Source: an uncultured Phycisphaerales bacterium (GTDB taxonomy: Bacteria > Planctomycetota > Phycisphaerae > WQYP01). Taken from it: DNA of 6,626 bases. The position numbers were made by a program, and so were the translations under genes. The DNA is taken from contig CALCHA010000268.1 in the NCBI GenBank assembly GCA_937901265.1, forward strand, positions 1-6,626. The letters are read 5' to 3'. The first letter of the stretch is position 1; each line of letters begins with the position of its first letter. Below the pieces are notes generated by a model. That model was not told where the DNA came from. It saw nothing but the letters and a program-made list of their open reading frames with translations, and did no database searches. Shown piece after piece: positions 1 to 6,492 of this stretch.

Positions 1-102
1 CATAATCACCTCGCGGCATTCCTGCGCGAGGGTCAAACGCTGATCGAGCGGGAGCTTTTTGAGGGCGGCGGGGGAGTTGATCGAGTCAAGCAACCTGATC
101 AT
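1..102 (-). CDS. dxs: 1-deoxy-D-xylulose-5-phosphate synthase, N-terminal fragment
   Basis: Reading leftward from the ATG at 102-100 gives 34 codons that run off the window edge without a stop. The peptide begins MIRLLDSINSPAALKKLPLD and continues with a LAQECREVIM-like helix. This matches the conserved start of DXS proteins (LL..INSP.DLK.L....L..La.E.R..i). DXS is a cytoplasmic, thiamine-diphosphate-dependent enzyme that condenses pyruvate with glyceraldehyde 3-phosphate to start the MEP isoprenoid pathway. None of its cofactor-binding or catalytic regions lie inside the window. Two upstream ATGs (118-116 and 113-111) meet stops after two and four codons, so the chosen start is the only usable one. 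The ribosome site is weak: a GGA about 11 bases upstream. The gene is divergent from the exported protein at 311. The family call rests on a short but distinctive N-terminus. Confidence 0.85.
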   Translation of the reverse strand, partial: MIRLLDSINSPAALKKLPLDQRLTLAQECREVIM

Positions 103-147
103 TCGGTACTCATTCCATGTACGCAGTCCACAATCCTGATTCCGATG

Positions 148-177
148 ATTGTAGTCGGAATGGCCACACAATGTAAG
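148..177 (-). promoter_or_regulatory. Candidate sigma70-type promoter for dxs
   Basis: On the minus strand, TACAAT (153-148) is a good -10 box. CTTACA (177-172) matches four of six bases of the -35 consensus, with an 18-bp spacer. Transcription would start near 141 and leave a leader of roughly 40 bases before the dxs ATG. The stretch is less GC-rich than the genes around it, as expected for a promoter. This is a pattern match only. Confidence 0.4.
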
Positions 178-299
178 CGCGAATCCCTGCTCATTCGCAA
201 TCGTGGAGGGCCTCTCAAAGGCCTGCTGATTACCCTGCGCTACTTAACCGGTTCCGCTGTACAATGGGCTTCGCCCCCCTGGGTAACAATACGGGTTCT

Positions 300-303
300 G
301 GAG
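300..303 (+). promoter_or_regulatory. Ribosome binding site fixing the start at 311
   Basis: GGAG sits seven bases before the ATG at 311, which is standard Shine-Dalgarno spacing. The encoded protein then begins directly with a signal peptide, so both signals support this start. Confidence 0.7.
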
Positions 304-310
304 AATCGCC

Positions 311-2836
311 ATGCGGTCACGCGCGCTCATTGCCCTGTTCCTGCCATTGCTGGCGGTGACTCTCGCACGCGCCCAGACCTCCCTCCCGGCCACCCGGCCC
401 GCCGGGCCCGCACTCCAGCCCGACAGCCAGGGGTGGATCGTCCTCTTCCGCGCTGACAACCCCGACCTGTGGAATTCCGACGCAGGCACCCGCCTCCAGG
501 CCACCGGCTATGCCGCCGCCCTCGCCCGCCTGCCCGGCGAGATCCAGTTCCTGCGGATGAAGCGCATGGACACCGGCGAGGTGATCATCGTTCAGGCCAC
601 CCGCGACGCCCTCCTCAACAGCGCCGTCATTCCCGCCAATCTGCTCCTGCAAACCGGCAAGCAGACCTGGGAGGATGCCGCCGGCACCCACCGCCTCCTG
701 GGCATCGGTGCCTACGGCATGCTGGCGGCCAAGGGCGAGCCCTACGTCTGGAAGACCTCCAGCACCTCCATCGAAACGGGCTATGGCGGGTGGGGCATCG
801 GCAAAGTGGTCGGCGGCGCCCAGAGCATGACCTGGGGCGGGCAGCCCATCGCGCGCACCGCGATCGAAATCGCCGTCAAGGCTGGTGAGCTCTCCACCAT
901 TGAAAAGAAAGACCTCCTCACCCCCGGCGAGGTGGTGGTCACCGCCGCCACCTGGGGCAAGGGCGCCGCCACCGCCGACGTCCTCGATATCGTCAAGGCC
1001 AAAGCGATTGCCGGCCGCCTGCGCTTCGTCGCGGACAGCGCCATCCTGGGCGAGGGCGGCGGGAGCAAGGGACGCACGCTGACGGTCTCCGCAACCGTCA
1101 ACGGCAAGGCGATGGAGCAGCGCGTCGCCGAGGGCCGCACGCTGCAGATCATCGCGCCGCCGCTCAGGGCGGGCGTCGCCATCGCCGAGGGCACCGGTCC
1201 CCGGCCCAAAGCGGTCGCCGCGCCCCCGAAAGTTGATGCCGCCGGCTGGATGGTCCTCTTCCGCAACGATGCCCCCGGCCTCTGGAACAGCGACGCGGGC
1301 AATCCCGACCTCGCCAAGGGCTTTGCCGGCACCATGAACGAGGCACCCGCCAGCGTCCTGTATGTCCGCATCAAGCGCATGGACAGCGGCGAGACCGTCA
1401 TCGCCCCGCTGAACCGCAAAGACCTCACCAGCGTCGTCAAGATCGACGGCAGCCTCCTTTGGTGCGGCGGCGAGCAGAGCTGGAGCCAAGCAGGCAAAAG
1501 CGAAAAATTCCTCGGGCTGGCGGACATCGTGCGCACCGCCGACAAACCCGGTGACCTGCTGCTCTGGAGCAGCAAGGAGTCGCCCGACCAGGGCCTTGGC
1601 GGGTGGGGTTTCGGCAAGGCCGTCGGCAGCGCGGAGCCGCACACCCTCTGGGCCGGCTTCGATGCGCCGCATGCCGTGCTCGAAATCGCCGTCAAAGAAA
1701 AACCGCTCACCGCCAGCGAACGCGGCGATCTTCTGATCCCCGGCCGTCTTGAGATCCTCCAGGCAAAGTGGGGCCACGGCAGCGCGGCGGCGGATGTCGC
1801 CAACAAGCTCCGCGGCCTGATCGCCGAGGGGGTCCTCGACCAGACCCTCACCACGACGCTCCTCGGGGATGCCGCGTCCAAAGACCCCTCCACCCTCACG
1901 CTCGCTTACAAGCTCAACGGCGTTGCCTTCAACCACACGTACAAGCAGGGCGAGAAGCTGCTGCTGGTCGCTCCGCCCGTGAAGGCCTCCACCGCCGGGC
2001 CCCGCGGGTCCATCGCCACGCATGATGAAATCCTCAATTTTCTCGACGCCGGCCTCTATGCCGACACGCTCTCGGGCCTCGACCGCACGCTGGCCCTCAC
2101 CGGCGCGGCGGCCGCGGGTATCGATCGCTACGAGATGCTCATGCTCCGTGCGGAGTGCCTCATTCAGATGAAGGACCGCCAGCGAGCGCTGACCGCGCTC
2201 GAGGCCGCCGCCAAAGGGGTGGGGGAGGACCGCATTCCCAGCAGCGCCATCGCGCTGGCGGCGATCTTGCGGCGCAGCGTGAACGGCCAGTACCTCTCGG
2301 TGGAAACCAAAAAGCCGGTGCCGATGATGGATTTCCGCGATCGCAAGGCCGCCTTCGACGCTCTCTGGGCCGATGAAAAGGCCGCCATGGCCCGCGCTGT
2401 CGCCGGAGCCCAAAGCGCCGGCCTGCCGGCCATCATCGATGCCGGGCGATCGCTGGTGGTCGCCCGCGCCGCGGACTACATGTCCACCGGCAACTCCGAC
2501 GAGGTGCAAAGCGCCCGCAAGGGCCTCGCCCAGCGCGCCGCCAAGCTGCTGCACGACGAACTGCAGAAGGATGCGGATGAGAATGAAAAAATCTACGCCG
2601 CCGCCAACCGCGAAATCATCGATGCCGACACCCGCCGCCACATCGGGCGGGTCGGGCTCACGCAGGCGGCGCAAAAGCAATTGGGCGTGATTCAGAACAC
2701 CTGCAAACAGCTCGTGCCGCTGATTGTCGACCTGATCGGGGCCTTCGATGACGTCGGCGACTTCCGCGAGCTGGGCAAGTCCGCCGAGAAAATCGGGGCC
2801 CGCGCCCGGGAGATCGCCGGCCACAACTTTGTCTGA
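311..2836 (+). CDS. Exported protein with two tandem ~245-residue modules and a helical C-terminus
   Basis: I do not recognise this 841-residue protein as a named gene. It begins with a classical signal peptide (MRSR, hydrophobic residues 5-18, cleavage probably after ARA at 19-21). A Pro/Ala linker containing ATRPA follows. There is no lipobox cysteine, so a soluble periplasmic or secreted protein is likely. Residues 41-287 and 312-557 are two copies of one module, each opening with GW.VLFR.D.P.LWNSDAG. Each carries an RMKRMD or RIKRMD strand (about 82-88 and 353-358) and a GGWG.GK.VG motif (159-168 and 430-438). Each ends in a segment shaped A.WG.G.A.ADV ... L.Y..NG ... LL.APP (about 208-284 and 480-556). 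That ending resembles the DnaJC11 C-terminal domain (DUF3395); the resemblance is tentative. Residues 571-640 look like TPR-type helical pairs, and the rest is Ala-rich and helical. No catalytic motif is visible, so a binding or scaffolding role is possible. A good GGAG site fixes the start. Confidence 0.85.
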   Translation: MRSRALIALFLPLLAVTLARAQTSLPATRPAGPALQPDSQGWIVLFRADNPDLWNSDAGTRLQATGYAAALARLPGEIQFLRMKRMDTGEVIIVQATRDALLNSAVIPANLLLQTGKQTWEDAAGTHRLLGIGAYGMLAAKGEPYVWKTSSTSIETGYGGWGIGKVVGGAQSMTWGGQPIARTAIEIAVKAGELSTIEKKDLLTPGEVVVTAATWGKGAATADVLDIVKAKAIAGRLRFVADSAILGEGGGSKGRTLTVSATVNGKAMEQRVAEGRTLQIIAPPLRAGVAIAEGTGPRPKAVAAPPKVDAAGWMVLFRNDAPGLWNSDAGNPDLAKGFAGTMNEAPASVLYVRIKRMDSGETVIAPLNRKDLTSVVKIDGSLLWCGGEQSWSQAGKSEKFLGLADIVRTADKPGDLLLWSSKESPDQGLGGWGFGKAVGSAEPHTLWAGFDAPHAVLEIAVKEKPLTASERGDLLIPGRLEILQAKWGHGSAAADVANKLRGLIAEGVLDQTLTTTLLGDAASKDPSTLTLAYKLNGVAFNHTYKQGEKLLLVAPPVKASTAGPRGSIATHDEILNFLDAGLYADTLSGLDRTLALTGAAAAGIDRYEMLMLRAECLIQMKDRQRALTALEAAAKGVGEDRIPSSAIALAAILRRSVNGQYLSVETKKPVPMMDFRDRKAAFDALWADEKAAMARAVAGAQSAGLPAIIDAGRSLVVARAADYMSTGNSDEVQSARKGLAQRAAKLLHDELQKDADENEKIYAAANREIIDADTRRHIGRVGLTQAAQKQLGVIQNTCKQLVPLIVDLIGAFDDVGDFRELGKSAEKIGARAREIAGHNFV
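431..1171 (+). repeat. Module copy 1 of the exported protein (residues 41-287)
   Basis: This is the first copy of the duplicated module. Its opening 19 residues match those of copy 2 at 15 positions. Further matches are the KRMD strand, the GGWG.GK.VG motif, the EIAVK strand and the closing APP. Similarity is patchy between these anchors, so the duplication is old and will be clear in protein but weak in DNA. Confidence 0.8.
1244..1981 (+). repeat. Module copy 2 of the exported protein (residues 312-557)
   Basis: This is the second copy of the module, separated from the first by a Pro/Ala/Lys-rich linker (about residues 288-311). All the anchor motifs appear in the same order and at nearly the same spacing as in copy 1. 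It contains a cysteine (C384) that copy 1 lacks. Confidence 0.8.
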
Positions 2837-2847
2837 GCCGCCCTTCC

Positions 2848-3879
2848 CTAGTCCGCGCCGCCGTTGCCGCCCGGCAGCGCCAGTACTTGCGCCCAGATCG
2901 CCTCCTCCACCGGCGCTCCCAGCCGCAGGCTTTCCTCGCGCGCGGCCAGCGTGCGCTCCCCCGGGTGCAGCAGCGGCTCGCCCGGCCGGGTGGGGGGGGT
3001 GCCATGCAGGTCCGCCAGGATGCCCGCCACAATGGCGTCGGCGGCCTCCGGGTCGCTCCCCAGCGGCCGCGGATCGAGGGCGATGAAGGTCTGGGAAATC
3101 AGATGATCGAAGGGCTCCCGCGCCACCTGCCAGGAGGCCAGCCCGTTGGCCAGCGAGGCGGCGACAAGGTCGAACAGCAGCGCGATGCCCGCCCCTTTCC
3201 AGTGGCCGATGGGGAGCGTGGCACCCGAACGCAGCACCGCGTCGGGATCGTTCGAGAGGGCTCCCTCCTGCGTGTAGCCCGCCGGCAGATCCGCCTGCTT
3301 GCCCGCGGCGCGGAGGATTTTCAGTCGCCCCCAGGAATACTGCGACAGGGCGGTGTCGAGCACGACATGCCTTCCGTCGGGCCGCGGCACGGCGATGACC
3401 AGCGGGTTGTTGCCCAGCTTGGCGACATGCGCTCCCTGCGGGGCCATCACCGGCGTGCCGTTGGTGAAGCAGATGCCGATGCAGCCCCGTTCCGCCGCCT
3501 GCCAACCATAATTGCCGGCGCGCATCCAGTGGTTGGTAAAGCCCAGCGCCACGCACCCGATCCCGAATTGCCCCGCCAGCGTGCAGGCTCGGGCCATCGC
3601 AAAATGGGCGTTGGTCGGCCCCGGACCGCTGTTGCCGTGATAGCGCTCCAGCGCCGCGAATCCGCTCGCCAGCGTCGGCGTCGCGTCGGGCGACACCTGC
3701 CCCGAGAGAATGGATTTCACGAACGCCGGAAAGCGGTTGACGCCGTGCGAGGGCACGCCGTCGCTCGTCGCGTCGGTGAACAGCGCGGCGCACAGGGTGG
3801 CATTGGCCGCCCCCATCCCCGCCGCCCGCAGGATGGCCTCAAACGTGTCGTGAAGCTTGGAGCAGGGAACGCGAAGCAT
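2848..3879 (-). CDS. dlgD: Ldh_2-family NAD(P)H-dependent oxidoreductase, probably 2,3-diketo-L-gulonate reductase
   Basis: This 343-residue protein belongs to the malate/L-lactate/ureidoglycolate dehydrogenase family (Ldh_2, PF02615), which has its own non-Rossmann NAD(P) fold. SHGVNRFP around residues 44-51 carries the expected catalytic His (H45). NHWMRAGNYGWQAAE (116-130), GICFTN (135-140) and GHWKGAG (225-231) are cofactor- and substrate-site motifs. As I remember E. coli DlgD (YiaK), they nearly match its SHGVNRFP, NHWMRGGSYGWQAAE, GICWTN and GYWKGSG. DlgD reduces 2,3-diketo-L-gulonate to 3-keto-L-gulonate in the cytoplasm, in L-ascorbate or related sugar-acid breakdown. The E. coli protein is about 332 residues, so the length fits. 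None of the usual partner genes (kinase, decarboxylase, TRAP transporter) is in view, so a different 2-keto acid substrate is possible. The gene is last in the minus-strand cluster and ends 11 bp from the convergent exported-protein gene. Confidence 0.85.
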   Translation of the reverse strand: MLRVPCSKLHDTFEAILRAAGMGAANATLCAALFTDATSDGVPSHGVNRFPAFVKSILSGQVSPDATPTLASGFAALERYHGNSGPGPTNAHFAMARACTLAGQFGIGCVALGFTNHWMRAGNYGWQAAERGCIGICFTNGTPVMAPQGAHVAKLGNNPLVIAVPRPDGRHVVLDTALSQYSWGRLKILRAAGKQADLPAGYTQEGALSNDPDAVLRSGATLPIGHWKGAGIALLFDLVAASLANGLASWQVAREPFDHLISQTFIALDPRPLGSDPEAADAIVAGILADLHGTPPTRPGEPLLHPGERTLAAREESLRLGAPVEEAIWAQVLALPGGNGGAD

Positions 3880-3885
3880 CAGAAT

Positions 3886-3890
3886 TCCTT
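3886..3890 (-). promoter_or_regulatory. Ribosome binding site for the dlgD-like gene
   Basis: On the minus strand AAGGA lies six bases before the ATG at 3879-3877, an ideal Shine-Dalgarno position. This supports the start that gives the N-terminus MLRVPCSKLH. Confidence 0.65.
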
Positions 3891-3918
3891 TTGGCTCTAC
3901 GCCGTTTCCCCCGCCCCT

Positions 3919-4254
3919 TCACTGCACGGTGGGGGGCCTCTTGGGTTTGTCGGCGGCACTGCGCACCTTGGCGACGATCCGCGCCTTGGTCCGATCATAT
4001 TCTTCCTGCGTCAGCTCCCCGCGCTTCACCATCTCTCGCAGGTCCGCCAGCGAAAATCCGGTGTTTACCCCGCCGCCGGAGTCATCCTCTTTTTCCCCGT
4101 GCAGCCGCCGCCGCACCATCAGGATGATGACCCCGCCCACGATCACCAGCCCCAGCAGGACGGCCAGCGCGACCAGCAGCTTCGAACGGTCCTGCGGCGT
4201 CAGGCCCCGCGGAGCACCCCCCTCGACCTGTGCAATCATCCACGCGATCTTCAT
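3919..4254 (-). CDS. Small single-pass membrane protein with C-terminal SHOCT-like domain
   Basis: This protein of 111 residues has three visible parts. A short N-terminal stretch (1-23) comes first. One hydrophobic membrane segment follows (about 25-47, LLVALAVLLGLVIVGGVIIL), ended by a basic RRRLH stop-transfer patch. A charged and Gly-rich linker then leads to residues 67-97, with FSLADLREMVKRGELTQEEYD at their core. The pattern of an L.+L...G.LT.EEY/F helical hairpin is that of the SHOCT domain (PF09851), a short oligomerisation-type domain often placed at protein C-termini. Charge suggests the SHOCT end faces the cytoplasm. It lies 28 bp after the glycosyltransferase gene and 39 bp before the dlgD-like gene, so co-expression is likely. 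The ribosome site is poor (GAGG only two bases before ATG), and the second Met (codon 6) is an alternative start. No enzymatic role is visible. Confidence 0.75.
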   Translation of the reverse strand: MKIAWMIAQVEGGAPRGLTPQDRSKLLVALAVLLGLVIVGGVIILMVRRRLHGEKEDDSGGGVNTGFSLADLREMVKRGELTQEEYDRTKARIVAKVRSAADKPKRPPTVQ

Positions 4255-4282
4255 GGCCTCACTCTACCCCCACTCCCGCTGG

Positions 4283-5989
4283 TTAGTAAACATCCCCCTG
4301 CGTCCCCGCCAACCCGCGGAAGCCCCACGCCCGCCGCATCGTGACCGTCCGCAGCAGCACCCCATCGACCACGATCTGCCCCACCACCGGCGGATCAATC
4401 CGGGCAAAGGCGGGGCGAATCACCTGCTCGAATGCGGCCTGGTCGAAGTTTCCCACCAGCAGCACCGGCTTGCCGGCGTTCACCAGCCGCCCGTCGGCGG
4501 AGCGCTCGTTGAGCCCCGGCCAGAGGTCATACTGGCTGCGCCGCCCGCCCACCTGCGACATCACGCAATACACAAAGGGATGCCCCGGCAGGTAGAAGGC
4601 AAGGGAGCTGCTGAGGTCGTAGCGCCCGCTGACGATCAGCGGTGGCTGCCCCGCCGCCAGTTCAAAGGCCGCGGCCTCGCTGCCGACGACGCCCCCGCGC
4701 TCCGCCAGGCCACGCAGCTTCTTGGAGGCCGGATCCCATTTTCCGGGAAACCAGCGGCTCTTGTCGTAGTCCGGCGTGCCCGCAAGCGGTGCAAGCTTGC
4801 GCGCCACAAATGGATAGGCCCGCTGCAGGTTCAGCGCCGCCATCGTCAGCAGAAAGCCCCACACCACCGTGGCGATCGTCCAGCGCCGCCAGCCGCGATG
4901 CGTCGGCCATTGCCGCACCACCACCCCCGCCAGCAGCACCATCCCCGCGAAATAGCTCGCCGCCGGCCAGTTCACTTCCGTGCCTTTCCAGAGGTTCATC
5001 ACGCAGTAGAACCCCCACAGTGGCACCGAGAAGGCCAGCAGAAAGCGCCAGCGGAGCGCCTCGCTCTCCGCCGCTCGCCGCTGCCAGCGCCATGCCAGCA
5101 CCACCGCGATCACCAGCAGCACAAACAGCAGCCCCCCCATGCCGCCTGCCTGCCCGCCGAGAAACGAGACCATGCGCTGCAGCGGCGCCAGCCAGCTCTT
5201 GTGCGCCTCGCCGGGCCCCACGAGTCCGCCCTGCGATCCGATGTGCTTGAAGGTCACCCACCCATGCCGCGCGTTCCACACCACGAAGGGCACCTGCGAC
5301 AGCAGCACCAGCCCGATCGCTCCGGCGCTGTGCCAGCTCTTGAACGCCCGCCGCATCGCCGGATCCCCCCAGGCCCCCACCAGCGCGCACAGCGGCAGGG
5401 CGATCAGCACCGGCTTGAACAACATCCCTGCCGCACACGCCAGCCCCGCCAGGTACATCCATCGCGGTCCCGGCGCTTCCACCGCCCGCCACAGGCAGTA
5501 CACCGTCGCCGCCCAGCACAGATACATCGGCGAATCGATGGTGATCAGCAGGCTCCCCACCGCGAACATTGGCACCGCCGCCGAGAGCGCGATCACCGCC
5601 AGCGCCGCCCGGTCGTCGCGGAACATGCGCCGCGCCAAAAACAGCGACAGCAGCCCCGACAGACAGCCAAACAGGATCGCCGGCATCCGCACCACCGGCA
5701 TCAGCGCCGCCCCGCTGCCGTCGCCCGTCAGGTGCAGCAGCCTCCCCACGCGCAACGCCGCGGCAATCGTCCAGGCGATCCCCGGCGGCTTGGAGTAATA
5801 CCCATAATCCAAATGCCGCGCCCACTCCCAGTAGTGCGACTCGTCCTCCGACAAATTCAGCGGGCAGTTGTGCCAGAGATACAGGGCATTGGAAATCAGG
5901 CCCAGCAGGACCAGGCCGACGGCAAGACGGACACACCATGGGCGGACACACCAGGGGCGGGACACGGGTAGCAAAGCGGGTTGGGACAT
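4283..5989 (-). CDS. Polytopic family 39/83-like glycosyltransferase (PMT_2 / ArnT-like)
   Basis: From the ATG at 5989-5987 this is 568 residues. Near the N-terminus, EDESHYWEWARHL (48-60) followed by GYYSKPPG (63-70) is the hallmark acidic loop of GT-C enzymes of the PMT_2 (PF13231)/ArnT type. The D49/E50 pair is the presumed catalytic site on the periplasmic face. ITIDSPM (149-155), a GMLFKP loop (188-193), FVVWNARHGW (235-244) and NLWKGTEVNWPA (332-343) are further family features. About ten or more hydrophobic segments lie between residues 20 and 390. The last ~170 residues form a soluble tail with a GRRSQYDLW motif (482-490). Such enzymes move a sugar from a polyprenyl-phosphate carrier to a lipid, protein or glycan; the substrate cannot be told here. 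The start is uncertain: there is no good Shine-Dalgarno before 5989. In-frame ATGs at 6022 and 6049 would add 11 or 20 residues, and the latter overlaps the upstream stop. Confidence 0.85.
   Translation of the reverse strand: MSQPALLPVSRPWCVRPWCVRLAVGLVLLGLISNALYLWHNCPLNLSEDESHYWEWARHLDYGYYSKPPGIAWTIAAALRVGRLLHLTGDGSGAALMPVVRMPAILFGCLSGLLSLFLARRMFRDDRAALAVIALSAAVPMFAVGSLLITIDSPMYLCWAATVYCLWRAVEAPGPRWMYLAGLACAAGMLFKPVLIALPLCALVGAWGDPAMRRAFKSWHSAGAIGLVLLSQVPFVVWNARHGWVTFKHIGSQGGLVGPGEAHKSWLAPLQRMVSFLGGQAGGMGGLLFVLLVIAVVLAWRWQRRAAESEALRWRFLLAFSVPLWGFYCVMNLWKGTEVNWPAASYFAGMVLLAGVVVRQWPTHRGWRRWTIATVVWGFLLTMAALNLQRAYPFVARKLAPLAGTPDYDKSRWFPGKWDPASKKLRGLAERGGVVGSEAAAFELAAGQPPLIVSGRYDLSSSLAFYLPGHPFVYCVMSQVGGRRSQYDLWPGLNERSADGRLVNAGKPVLLVGNFDQAAFEQVIRPAFARIDPPVVGQIVVDGVLLRTVTMRRAWGFRGLAGTQGDVY
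5929..5958. repeat. Perfectly abutting 15-bp tandem duplication in the glycosyltransferase N-terminus
   Basis: GGACACACCATGGGC (5929-5943) is followed at once by GGACACACCAGGGGC (5944-5958), with 14 of 15 bases identical. A shorter degenerate copy (GGGACACGGG) follows directly. On the minus strand the pair encodes PWCVRPWCVR, just before the first membrane segment. The unit is a multiple of three, so copy number can change without breaking the frame. Confidence 0.85.
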
Positions 5990-6046
5990 TGTGGCCGATG
6001 GTATGCGAGGGCCTCTCCCCATTCCAGCGGGCACGCCCCCCCTTCC

Positions 6047-6051
6047 CATCA
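6047..6051 (-). promoter_or_regulatory. TGATG stop-start overlap between the GMC gene and the glycosyltransferase frame
   Basis: The TGA stop of the GMC gene (6051-6049) shares its A with an ATG (6049-6047) that is in frame with the glycosyltransferase. TGATG overlaps usually signal translational coupling. If used, the glycosyltransferase would be 588 residues with an atypical Gly/Arg/Pro-rich leader. Whether this start is used is unclear. Confidence 0.4.
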
Positions 6052-6492
6052 GCGCCCCGCCTGTTCCCACCGGTCCGCGAACACCTTTGCCAGCGTGTAC
6101 ACGCTCTGCATCGGGTTCGCGCCGATCGACGTCGGGAACACGCTGCTGTCCATCACCCACACGTTGGCACAGCCCCACACGCGCAACTCCGGCGAGACCA
6201 CGCTGTTGGCGGGGTTGGAGCCCATCTTGGCGGATCCCTGCAGGTGGGCGCTGGTGACGACGGTTTCGCCGGGGATAAAGCGCAGATTTTTCTCCACCAG
6301 CGCCGCCTGCTCGATCCGGGTGAGCACCGCTCCCTGGCGCAAACTTCGTCGTCCCACCCCGAGCACGTCCTCCGCCGTCGGCAGGATCACCTGTTTGGCT
6401 CCCGCGCGAAACATCACCCGCACCCCCTCCGCTACCGCCGCCACAAATCGCCCCTTGTAGGTGACCGCCCAGGTTGGCCATGATCGTGCCGG
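6049..6492 (-). CDS. GMC-type FAD-dependent oxidoreductase, C-terminal part
   Basis: The intact frame gives about 147 residues ending in the C-terminal catalytic domain of GMC oxidoreductases (PF05199). VAEGVRVMFRAGAKQV matches the usual helix and AGA motif that precede the catalytic region. TSAHLQGSAKMG (His codon 6246-6244) corresponds to the HPLGG catalytic His of cholesterol oxidase. VWVMDSSVFPTSIGANP (Asn codon 6117-6115) matches the conserved D.S..P...G.NP block with the second catalytic residue. Family members oxidise alcohols, sugars or sterols, passing electrons through FAD to oxygen or a carrier. The FAD-binding N-terminal half should lie beyond 6626. The frame meets a TAG at 6495-6493 and another at 6510-6508, so it is not continuous with an upstream part. 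A GTG at 6444 could be called as a start, but a 131-residue GMC tail alone would not be functional. The likely causes are frameshift errors near a contig end or a decaying gene. Confidence 0.75.
   Translation of the reverse strand, partial: PARSWPTWAVTYKGRFVAAVAEGVRVMFRAGAKQVILPTAEDVLGVGRRSLRQGAVLTRIEQAALVEKNLRFIPGETVVTSAHLQGSAKMGSNPANSVVSPELRVWGCANVWVMDSSVFPTSIGANPMQSVYTLAKVFADRWEQAGR

Noticed and set aside
209..223. Small hairpin (GGCCT, five-base loop, AGGCC) in the divergent intergenic region
   Set aside because: A five-bp stem without a T-tract or second copy is expected by chance and is neither a terminator nor a clear operator.
260..265. TACAAT as a plus-strand -10 box for the gene at 311
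   Set aside because: The position is plausible, but no -35 match occurs at 15-19 bp spacing, so a promoter is not supported beyond the hexamer.
145..456. Small open frame on the plus strand in the divergent intergenic region
   Set aside because: It runs into the exported-protein gene in another frame and has no ribosome site or recognisable composition.
2992..2999. Run of eight G within the dlgD-like gene, a possible phase-variation tract
   Set aside because: The frame is intact across it and it lies in the variable C-terminal region; nothing suggests programmed slippage.
317..3793. A 1158-codon open frame on the minus strand opposite the exported-protein gene
   Set aside because: It lies opposite a gene with a signal peptide, a good ribosome site and repeated domains, and runs out of frame through the dlgD-like gene. 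Its translation is low-complexity Gly/Ala/Arg-rich, the usual shadow in GC-rich DNA.
4662..5951. A 429-codon minus-strand frame overlapping the glycosyltransferase
   Set aside because: It is a +1 shadow of the glycosyltransferase; the Gly/Ala-rich product has no membrane segments or motifs.
2887..5971. Long plus-strand open frames (485 and 704 codons) across the minus-strand cluster
   Set aside because: Their translations are Pro/Arg/His/Gln-rich with no domain, and they run antisense to genes with clear family motifs.
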